44,128 nucleotides of DNA. Source: a virus. A program made the translations under genes and the position numbers. The stretch spans positions 1 to 44,128 of the IMG/VR virus record IMGVR_UViG_3300020123_000153; one strand, given 5' to 3'. A model generated the notes under the pieces. The model was not told the origin of the DNA, made no database searches, and saw nothing but the letters and a program-made list of their open reading frames with translations. Positions 38,165-44,128 of this stretch are shown here, piece by piece; position 1 is the first letter of the stretch; every line of letters begins with the position of its first letter.

Positions 38165-39521
38165 TCTTCAGGATCGCCTGAATTAGCGTGCGCCGCACGG
38201 GGTCTGAAACCTTATACCGATACACACGATCTCGAGACTGCCCCAGCCGGTTAAACAAAGCAGTGCGGCGAAAGTCGCCGGCCTTACCCAACTGACGCCA
38301 GATCTCATTCGACCACGTACGTCCGCCGTCGTCCGACCAATCGAGCATCACCTTGGGATCTTCGCCCTGCCCCGTGGTTCCCACACCCTGTTCGAATACG
38401 AGCTCGAGGGATGCATGCGGTATGAGTTCGTTGTCCTGTGCGATTGCGGGAGCAGCAACTTGAGACACTAGCGTATCACCCCACTCAGTGAACGTGCCGG
38501 CATCCAGTATCCCCATGCGATTGGAGATGCGATCTCCCACGTAGGTCGTGTTGTTTCCCCGGAGCACAAAAGCAGCGCGCCAGTTCGAATGACCGTAGGA
38601 CTGCCGCTCGTGCCAGAGCTGAGTGGACACATCGTAGACCCACGTAGCCTCGTTGTAGGTCAGCCCGTACATGGAGTGGCCGTTCTCGATCCAGGTATTC
38701 CCCATGCATTCCTGAGCTGCGTACTTCGCAATGGCCTGCTCCATGGCGGTCTGCGAGATCCGTACCGGGGTGTAGCCGTTGACCCGTCTGACCGTCCCAT
38801 CGGTGGCCGGGAAGAAAATCGAGTTGTCGATCTTGGCCGGTCCATACTTGCTGGTGCAGCCGATTTCCATGAAGCCCGAAGCCGTGCGCGTCAGCGGAAA
38901 TGCCGGATCGCCTGAGTTGTACCAGACTTCCGTTGTTTGGCGGCCAAAGAGAAACAGCTCCCGGTGATCGACAATGCCGACCACCACATCATCGGGAGCG
39001 GCTTCCGCGGAAGCAAAATCCAGCGCATCCCATCCCGAAGGATCAAAGGCCGTGTGATTGACGTACACCCGTCCATCGCCCGGACCTCCGACCATATAGC
39101 CGTCGAGGAACGCGACCCACTCATAGCCGGGAAAATCAGGATCGGCAATCTGTGCGGTGACGGCGCCGTCCCATAGATAAGAGGGCCCGTTCACCGTCAC
39201 CATGACGTGTGAGCCATCCCCGTCGATAAAGACGGGCCCAGAACCGGGAATTGACCCCAGCGCTTTAACCAATCCCCCGGCGGTCACGCTGTAAAGCTGG
39301 GTTCCGGATACGACGTAGCCGAGATTGTTGACAATCTCCGCGCCCCGCAGGGGTCCAGTGCCGATGGTGAGGAAGTCCTTAATGCCGAAACAGGCCACCA
39401 CCGCGGCCGCCGTTTTAGCGGCGGGCGGTGCCGGCTCGAGGTAGGAATTCACCATACGCTGAGCGCTGAGCGGCAAAGAGGCATGCCGGTATGACTGTGT
39501 TCCGAAGGGGACGGCCGGCAT
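38154..39521 (-). CDS. Packaged-DNA stabilisation protein, P22 gp10-like
   Basis: The 455-aa protein has the family landmarks: start 'SYRHASLPLSAQRMVNSYLE', 'RGAEIVNNLGYVVSGTQLYSVTAGGLVKALGSIPGSGPVFIDGDGSHVMV' broken over two strands, and later propeller-like repeats (DHRELFLFGRQTTEVWYNSGD; WVYDVSTQLWHERQS). gp10 in P22 closes the portal after packaging as part of the tail hub. Its neighbour gp4-like gene overlaps it by 1 nt, the P22 order. Confidence 0.9.
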   Translation of the reverse strand: MPAVPFGTQSYRHASLPLSAQRMVNSYLEPAPPAAKTAAAVVACFGIKDFLTIGTGPLRGAEIVNNLGYVVSGTQLYSVTAGGLVKALGSIPGSGPVFIDGDGSHVMVTVNGPSYLWDGAVTAQIADPDFPGYEWVAFLDGYMVGGPGDGRVYVNHTAFDPSGWDALDFASAEAAPDDVVVGIVDHRELFLFGRQTTEVWYNSGDPAFPLTRTASGFMEIGCTSKYGPAKIDNSIFFPATDGTVRRVNGYTPVRISQTAMEQAIAKYAAQECMGNTWIENGHSMYGLTYNEATWVYDVSTQLWHERQSYGHSNWRAAFVLRGNNTTYVGDRISNRMGILDAGTFTEWGDTLVSQVAAPAIAQDNELIPHASLELVFEQGVGTTGQGEDPKVMLDWSDDGGRTWSNEIWRQLGKAGDFRRTALFNRLGQSRDRVYRYKVSDPVRRTLIQAILKNAA

Positions 39522-39895
39522 CAGAAATACTCAGCCCTGACCGGCCGTGAGACGACCGTGGGCGAGAGAAGTTTCCGCAGCTGCCGCTCCGCCATGCTCG
39601 TAGTGGGCAGTCCCAAGATACCTTCGGAGGCGATCTTGGAGCGCTTCGGCTCCCCCAACATGAAGTCATCAACCAGCAGAGCCGCCACCATCGCGATAAT
39701 GGAATCCACCATTACGTCTTCGATGCCGTCATCAAAGTCAATGACCGCGATGTCCAGATCCTGGAGTTGCTTTTGGATCGCGTCGCACTTCTCCCCGATC
39801 AACACCGCGTCTTCCGCCGAGAGTGAGTTGCCCACGGGCAATACCCCCAGCTTCCGGGCTACCCGCTCCTTGAATTGAAACAGGTTGACACTCAC
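39521..39895 (-). CDS. Head-completion / tail accessory factor, P22 gp4-like
   Basis: The 124-aa helical protein (FKERVARKLGVLPVGNSLSAEDA... 'DIAVIDFDDGIEDVMVDSIIAMVAALLVDDFM') matches the size and helical layout of P22 gp4, which docks first beneath the portal. Position between a capsid block and the gp10-like gene supports it. Confidence 0.8.
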   Translation of the reverse strand: MSVNLFQFKERVARKLGVLPVGNSLSAEDAVLIGEKCDAIQKQLQDLDIAVIDFDDGIEDVMVDSIIAMVAALLVDDFMLGEPKRSKIASEGILGLPTTSMAERQLRKLLSPTVVSRPVRAEYF

Positions 39896-40031
39896 GGAAC
39901 CTCCCGGAATTGATCAGTCCCTTGGCAACCAGCGGTGGAACGTCCTTGCTCCACCCCTTTGTGGCCGCGACGGCGCCGTAGCCCGGGAAAGTACCGGACC
40001 ACGGCTCATCGCCTATCAGCTCAACCTTCAC
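39738..40031 (-). CDS. Small virion-cluster protein overlapping the gp4-like gene
   Basis: GTG 40031 overlaps the upstream TGA (GTGA). The first 45 residues (VKVELIGDEPWSGTFPGYGA, 'VPPLVAKGLINSGRFRE') resemble short phage proteins with a 'VP-x-x-x-A-x-x-L-I-x-x-G' pattern. After residue 45 the frame continues 158 nt into the gp4-like gene with low-quality sequence. Only the first half looks real. Confidence 0.5.
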   Translation of the reverse strand: MKVELIGDEPWSGTFPGYGAVAATKGWSKDVPPLVAKGLINSGRFRECQPVSIQGAGSPEAGGIARGQLTLGGRRGVDRGEVRRDPKATPGSGHRGH

Positions 40032-40450
40032 TGGTTGGTGCACATCACTGTCAGGTTGAACAATCCCGCTGCCGGAGTTGTGGCAACCGTGGTGATATTG
40101 ATCTGCACCTTGGTGCGCACCGTCGTGCTGATAGGTGCCGGGGAAATACCCCAGAACGCCGAGCCCGCGCCCGACCCGGTTGTGACACCAGTAATCGCAT
40201 CCACCGTTGATGCGCCCACGAGTTGGATCTTGTAAACCAACGCAGAGGCCGCAAGCGATGCGGTACTGACAATGAACCCGATAACAGTGACGTTCTCGGG
40301 GATATACCCCAGTTCCACGATATCACCCACGTCATCGAGGGATGTCGTTGCGATCGTGGCGCTGAAGGTATAAGAGACGCTGCCGGCTTCATAAGGCTTC
40401 GGCACCAAATGCGCGGCGCTGTTCGCCACCGCTACTGTTGCTGCAGTCAT
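40028..40450 (-). CDS. Capsid decoration-like protein (140 aa)
   Basis: Thr/Ala/Val-rich with 'AGSVSYTFSATIATTSLDDVGDIVELGYIPENVTVIGFIVSTASL', a pattern seen in small proteins placed just after major capsid genes. It is probably a beta-barrel on the capsid surface. It lies 25 nt downstream of the capsid gene, the usual place for decoration proteins. Confidence 0.75.
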   Translation of the reverse strand: MTAATVAVANSAAHLVPKPYEAGSVSYTFSATIATTSLDDVGDIVELGYIPENVTVIGFIVSTASLAASALVYKIQLVGASTVDAITGVTTGSGAGSAFWGISPAPISTTVRTKVQINITTVATTPAAGLFNLTVMCTNQ

Positions 40451-40474
40451 GAAATTACTCCGTAGTGGTGGTTA

Positions 40475-41608
40475 TTAACCGTCAGCGACTGCTGAGGCGA
40501 AGATAGTCAGAATGCCGTTGTCCTTCGGCGTGGTGGTGTCCGTCGCTCCGGTTCCGAACTGGATCTTGCCGACGTCGTAGATCTGCTGGATTGCCACACC
40601 GCGCTTGGTCTGGTAGTCCATCTCCTGTGTGCGTGTATTCCAGCGCTGAGCCAGCGCATATCCCAGTGCCTGCGCACCGCACAGGTAACATTCACCCACG
40701 TCAATCGATGAAGCACCCTGAGCGAGCCAAGTGTTCTGCGCCAGCTCCGGGATCTCGCGTACGATCACGCCGTCCCACACGATGTCCCCATCGGTAAAGA
40801 GCGGGTTGTCCGTGCCCCGATCCAGGGCGTACTGCCTTGATTGGATGATGTTGGTATCGAGCTTCAGATCGCGGAAACAGGTCGAGGGCGCGAACATGAC
40901 GTACCACTCCTCATCCCCATTGACCTTGATAGGCCGGATCTTGGGAGTGGCGGCCTTCGCCAGACGTTTGGCGAGTGAGACCATGGAAGAAGAGAGCTTG
41001 TCGTTCGTGCTGTCCACGGTCGCCAAAGCGGTGGCAAACACGTTCGAAACACCATTGGCGACCAGAATTCCATAGAGCGCACGATCCCGGTTGTTGGTCG
41101 TCCAGGTATTCAGCGCGGTTGCGTTGGCCACCTGAAACGCGGACGTGCTGCCAGTGCCGTTCGGACCTTGGCCGGCGCCTGCGAGAACCGCGTCTTTCTG
41201 TCCCAGTGCGCTGATGAAGCGGTCGCGGGTCTGCTCCATCGACCAGCTCTGCAGCACCGCCTTGGCGGCCTCGCGCAAGCTGATCGCAGTGACCTGCTCC
41301 TCAAACTCCGGTACCACGACACCATGGCGATAGAGATTGACGGCGAGCGGCCAGGAGCGCTGGCTCAGGTCCTCCTCGAAGCCCTGCAGTGTCTGATTGT
41401 TCTTCTTGCCCGCGCCCTGAAGACGATTCACGAGTTCGAAGTAGATGGTATCGCCGGCCTTCTTGGACAGGTTTTCCTTGACCTGGACGATGGCGTTCTC
41501 GTCCGTGCCCATGTAGCGGGCGAGTCGGTTCCCACGGATATATTCCGTGAAGTAATTATCGTCCCACTGTTTGACCCGCAATGCGGTAGGGACGGTTGTA
41601 TCAGCCAT
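40475..41608 (-). CDS. Major capsid protein, N4-gp56 / DUF4043-like
   Basis: The 377-aa protein begins ALRVKQWDDNYFTEYIRGNRLARYMGTDENAIVQVKENLSKKAGDTIYFELVNRL (spread over residues 8-62), the pattern of the N4-gp56/DUF4043 capsid family. 'YRHGVVVPEFEEQVTAISLREAAKAVL' and the C-terminal 'GVAIQQIYDVGKIQFGTG' also fit. The HK97 fold is expected. The gene follows the scaffold by 5 nt. The pairing with a P22-like portal suggests a mosaic head. Confidence 0.9.
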   Translation of the reverse strand: MADTTVPTALRVKQWDDNYFTEYIRGNRLARYMGTDENAIVQVKENLSKKAGDTIYFELVNRLQGAGKKNNQTLQGFEEDLSQRSWPLAVNLYRHGVVVPEFEEQVTAISLREAAKAVLQSWSMEQTRDRFISALGQKDAVLAGAGQGPNGTGSTSAFQVANATALNTWTTNNRDRALYGILVANGVSNVFATALATVDSTNDKLSSSMVSLAKRLAKAATPKIRPIKVNGDEEWYVMFAPSTCFRDLKLDTNIIQSRQYALDRGTDNPLFTDGDIVWDGVIVREIPELAQNTWLAQGASSIDVGECYLCGAQALGYALAQRWNTRTQEMDYQTKRGVAIQQIYDVGKIQFGTGATDTTTPKDNGILTIFASAVADG

Positions 41609-41613
41609 GGTGG

Positions 41614-42399
41614 CTATCTCCGATCATTGATTCGTAATAGGGATTTCAGCGGGGGCGGACCCGCATAGACGGGTTCCGTCACCGCAGGGGAACTGTCGGA
41701 ATTGAGGGAGGCCGGGACAGCGGGAGGCTTAACGCCGCCCTTGGCCGCGAACTCCGCTTCAACTTCGGCTCGAATGGATGCTTTGAGCTTCTCTCGGTAG
41801 GCGACCGGATCGCCGTTCACCGAACCTAGCTCGCGATGCAGTAGGCCTTGCTTGTAGGCGTATTCCGCCGGGTTGCGCTCCTGCCGCAGACGCGCGAATA
41901 ACGACGGGTCCGCTTCGGCCGCCTCCAAAAAGGCCGCCTGCATCTCGTCGTAGTCCGTGTGTCGCTGGCGTGCGATCTCAGCCGTGAGATTGCAGCGCTC
42001 GACAAAGAGTGTTTCCTGCAGCTGTTCCCGTTCGCTTTTGAGTGCGCCGGGAAGATCAGTCCAGGGATCAATCGGCTCTTTCTTCGGTGCTTCCAACTCA
42101 CGCAGTCGCGCTTCGACGGCCTGACGCTTCTCGCGCTCGGCCTGCATGGCCTTTTTGTAGGCTTGTTCCTTCTCGGACTCTTGGACTAGCGGGGTAGCAA
42201 CCACCGGCGGTGTGACGACCGGAGGAGTGACCTCGGGAGGCGTGACAACTGGAGTGGCCTCGACCTTGGGTTCGGCTTTCGCCTCCACCTTCGATTCTGC
42301 CTTCGGCTCCTCGGTCGGCGTCACCGAGACAAAACGCCCGTTTTCATCACGCGCACGATTACCAATCAACGAGTCCAGAGACGGACTTTCGTCAGCCAT
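41614..42399 (-). CDS. Scaffold-like capsid assembly protein (261 aa)
   Basis: Acidic and disordered at the N-terminus (Glu/Lys/Val/Pro-rich repeats such as VTPPEVTPPVVTPPVV), a coiled coil at about 75-130 (EKEQAYKKAMQAEREKRQAVEARLRELE), and a basic C-terminus (LLRINDRR) as in scaffolds that bind the capsid. Position directly upstream of the capsid gene makes the role nearly certain. Confidence 0.85.
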   Translation of the reverse strand: MADESPSLDSLIGNRARDENGRFVSVTPTEEPKAESKVEAKAEPKVEATPVVTPPEVTPPVVTPPVVATPLVQESEKEQAYKKAMQAEREKRQAVEARLRELEAPKKEPIDPWTDLPGALKSEREQLQETLFVERCNLTAEIARQRHTDYDEMQAAFLEAAEADPSLFARLRQERNPAEYAYKQGLLHRELGSVNGDPVAYREKLKASIRAEVEAEFAAKGGVKPPAVPASLNSDSSPAVTEPVYAGPPPLKSLLRINDRR

Positions 42400-42502
42400 A
42401 CATCCACCTATCGTTTGGATTTACGAAACGCCCTGACTCAGGCGGCGAGGCCACTGTTGACGGACAGTGACAACCGAGTTCGCCCTTTAGTAGGAGGCGG
42501 CC
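42400..42502. promoter_or_regulatory. Gap upstream of scaffold and capsid genes
   Basis: No ORF. It holds a small perfect inverted repeat (CACTGT/ACAGTG at about 42473-42490 with a 6-base loop) and a second short one (CCTGA/TCAGG), but no T-tract or clear promoter. An internal promoter here would help to give high capsid expression, but I cannot support one. Confidence 0.3.
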
Positions 42503-43414
42503 CTAGTCCAATGCGGTGAGAATCAACACGAGCGCTTCTTCATCGTCTCGCTCTGCTCGCTCACGCATCAGAAATTCAATTTCACGGTCAATCCGGGCAC
42601 TCAATGCCGCGGGTGCCTCGCCCAGTGTTTGGGCGAGCGTCGTAAAGTCGGGAACCTTGTCGATGACCGCTTGCGGCGGCGCGCGCTCAAAGCTGGCCGG
42701 CGAGATAAAGACCGGCTCGGGTAGTTCGAGTGGTTTGCGACGCTTCTTGCGGCGGTAGAAGCCTTCCGCAATGCGTGGGCTATCGACTGGGCCCGGTTGC
42801 GTACTGACCTGCGTGAGCGTCAGCCCCAGATCCTGGCCAGTAATCCCGATAGCACCCGGCTCGATCGACAGCGCCAGAGCGCCGGCAAGCGACAGAGTGA
42901 TGCCCTGCCCGTCAAAGCTGAGGGTTCCAGAATCGAACGCCAGCCCCAGGGCGGTCGTGATCGACTGACCCGCAAGCGTCATGGCGCCCGCACTCAGCGG
43001 GACGCTCAAGGCCAGCGGGAGCGTCTGGCCCTGGAGTGTGATGTCACCCGTGCCGAGCGCAACACCCAGCCCAAAGTTGATCGACTGCCCTTGGAGGGTG
43101 ATCGAACCGGTCGATAACGGCAGTGAGGGCCCGAAGCCCACACTCTGGCCTTGAATCGTGATCGATCCGTTGGTGAGCGCGACGCCCGTCGCAAAGCTGA
43201 ACGATTGTCCAGCAAGGGTCAGTCCACTGCCGGACAGCGGCACACCGAGGGCGAGCGTCGTGCTCTGCCCGGCGAGGGTAATGCCTCCTTCGGTGGTGGC
43301 CAGCCCTAGAGCCAGGGCGACCGACTGACCATCTACGCTGATCGATCCGGGCTCGATCGACAGCGTCAGATTATTAGGCTGTGTTTCCCAAAGTGATCGA
43401 AGGTCTAACCACAC
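42503..43414 (-). CDS. Nine-repeat beta-solenoid-like virion protein (303 aa)
   Basis: Residues about 22-207 consist of nine tandem units of about 20 residues with the pattern 'G-x-I-T-L-x-G-Q-S' followed by a hydrophobic strand and 'G-V-x-L-x-x' (e.g. GSITLQGQSINFGLGVALGT). Units four to seven are exactly 20 residues. A basic linker (FYRRKKRRK) separates them from a helical, acidic C-terminal domain (KVPDFTTLAQTLGEAPAALS). The even period suggests a beta-solenoid or fibre stalk. The family is unknown; the 207-aa protein at 6536-7159 shares the signature. Confidence 0.8.
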   Translation of the reverse strand: MWLDLRSLWETQPNNLTLSIEPGSISVDGQSVALALGLATTEGGITLAGQSTTLALGVPLSGSGLTLAGQSFSFATGVALTNGSITIQGQSVGFGPSLPLSTGSITLQGQSINFGLGVALGTGDITLQGQTLPLALSVPLSAGAMTLAGQSITTALGLAFDSGTLSFDGQGITLSLAGALALSIEPGAIGITGQDLGLTLTQVSTQPGPVDSPRIAEGFYRRKKRRKPLELPEPVFISPASFERAPPQAVIDKVPDFTTLAQTLGEAPAALSARIDREIEFLMRERAERDDEEALVLILTALD

Positions 43415-43423
43415 CGATCATCC

Positions 43424-44050
43424 TCAGACCGGGATCTCGGCGTACAAACAACCCAACTGGGCCACAGTGGTCGTGGCCGTGGCAGAGGCCGCCACGCTCA
43501 CCCAACCGCCCGGCGGACAGACCACCGCCCCACCCACATCGATCCAGCCAAAGCCGGTGGTATCGACTGTCAGTGCACCGGTATGCAGGTGCAGCAGCGG
43601 GAAGAAGAAACCGCCGGCATTGGTCGGCGTACCCACACGATAGGGCGTGCTCACGGAGGCTTGCCCACCGATCAGTGCACTCGAGCGACCATCAATCGCA
43701 GTCGTCGAGCCTGGCGCCGAAGTCTGGCCGGTGTTGCCGGTCAATCCCAGGGCTGCTGCAACCGTGGTCACGACTGTGATTCCACAGGTGATCGCGAGCA
43801 CCGAGACATTCACGCCACTGGTGGGCGGATTCCATATTAGGGGACCGCCTGTGCCGGCTGCAGTGGAGAAGATGACCGGAGCGGTCACAATGGCATTGGC
43901 GAGGAACAACCGCCCTCGGGAAGCCTGCTCATAGTAGCGCCCGTTGAGCTCGGACATAATCGTGTCGCCCAACCGCCCAGCCCGATTCGGGATGATTCCG
44001 CCATCCGCCGCGATGCCCGGGCCGACCTGTAGTTGATTCGCATTAGCCAT
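43424..44050 (-). CDS. Virion-cluster protein (208 aa)
   Basis: Starts MANANQLQVGPGIAADGGIIPNR (broken here only by description: residues 1-23), then 'RLGDTIMSELNGRYYEQASRGRLF', the N-terminal pattern of a recurrent phage structural protein of unknown role. The rest is beta-rich with few charges. Its start overlaps the stop of the 90-aa gene across the circle junction, so the operon continues through the window ends. Confidence 0.75.
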   Translation of the reverse strand: MANANQLQVGPGIAADGGIIPNRAGRLGDTIMSELNGRYYEQASRGRLFLANAIVTAPVIFSTAAGTGGPLIWNPPTSGVNVSVLAITCGITVVTTVAAALGLTGNTGQTSAPGSTTAIDGRSSALIGGQASVSTPYRVGTPTNAGGFFFPLLHLHTGALTVDTTGFGWIDVGGAVVCPPGGWVSVAASATATTTVAQLGCLYAEIPV

Positions 44051-44128
44051 CGAAATTCTCTCCGAGTGTCGAGGAATAATCCTCTTCGGTCGTGCGTGAG
44101 TTCGTCGTGTCGGACTGGATTCTCAGCA
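44002..44128. repeat. Terminal direct repeat, right copy
   Basis: Identical to bases 1-127 (see the left copy). It contains a second, partial copy of the 90-aa gene and the start of the 208-aa gene. It should be trimmed when the circle is closed. Confidence 0.9.
44043..44128 (-). CDS. Partial duplicate of the 90-aa virion gene (C-terminal end)
   Basis: These 86 bases repeat the last part of the gene at 42-314 and are cut by the window end. It is not a second gene; it exists because of the assembly overlap. Confidence 0.9.
   Translation of the reverse strand, partial: LRIQSDTTNSRTTEEDYSSTLGENFDG

Noticed and set aside
1-44128. CRISPR arrays, insertion sequences and toxin-antitoxin pairs
   Set aside because: I saw no regularly spaced direct repeats, no transposase motifs and no recognisable toxin-antitoxin pair.

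Overview
The window is the complete genome of a temperate, podovirus-like bacteriophage, linearised at an arbitrary point. Bases 1-127 are repeated exactly at 44002-44128, so the unique circle is 44,001 bp; the repeat looks like an assembly overlap rather than biology. The GC-rich sequence, the sigma70-type promoters, the Shine-Dalgarno sites and a lipoprotein lipobox point to a proteobacterial host, probably a gammaproteobacterium. The host cannot be named from sequence alone.

There are two transcriptional arms. The early arm lies on the plus strand at about 16.9-28.1 kb. It holds roughly 35 mostly tiny genes, nearly all joined by 4-bp ATGA or GTGA stop/start overlaps. It includes an ERF single-strand annealing protein, a Ref-type HNH nuclease, a GIY-YIG protein, an excisionase-like HTH protein, a tyrosine integrase, a Gp49-like protein, a PadR-type regulator and many unknown ORFs. 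A tRNA-Val 3' fragment just after the integrase is the likely attP. The late arm is on the minus strand and covers about 15.7 kb down to 1, then 44.1 down to 28.1 kb through the circle junction. In transcription order it holds small nuclease and regulatory genes, a Q-like antiterminator candidate, tail-fibre and beta-rich virion proteins, terminase, portal, more virion proteins, scaffold, major capsid protein, a P22-like head-completion and stabilisation set, three internal (ejection) proteins, a beta-helix tailspike and a lysis cassette. There is no tape-measure gene and no tail-tube or sheath gene, which fits a short-tailed virion.

The switch lies at 16.1-16.9 kb. A small HTH gene on the minus strand diverges from an XRE-type repressor gene on the plus strand. 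Two operator pairs, built from ACCC(N6)GGGT palindromes 21 bp apart, overlap a leftward promoter and the rightward early promoter. A coiled-coil lipoprotein gene sits beside the switch.

The most interesting non-genic signals are: (i) a 22-bp perfect palindrome at 4425-4446 that contains a bacterial parS-type core (TGTTCCACGTGGAACA) between terminase and portal; (ii) two tandem DnaA-box-like 9-mers at 14425-14445 in a genome where I can recognise no replication initiator, helicase, primase or polymerase; (iii) the paired operators; (iv) three promoters whose predicted start sites coincide with start codons, implying leaderless mRNAs; (v) a Q-like gene followed by an inverted repeat, a candidate late promoter and a terminator. 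Together (i) and (ii) suggest, as inference only, that this phage may borrow the host chromosome's DnaA and ParB systems.
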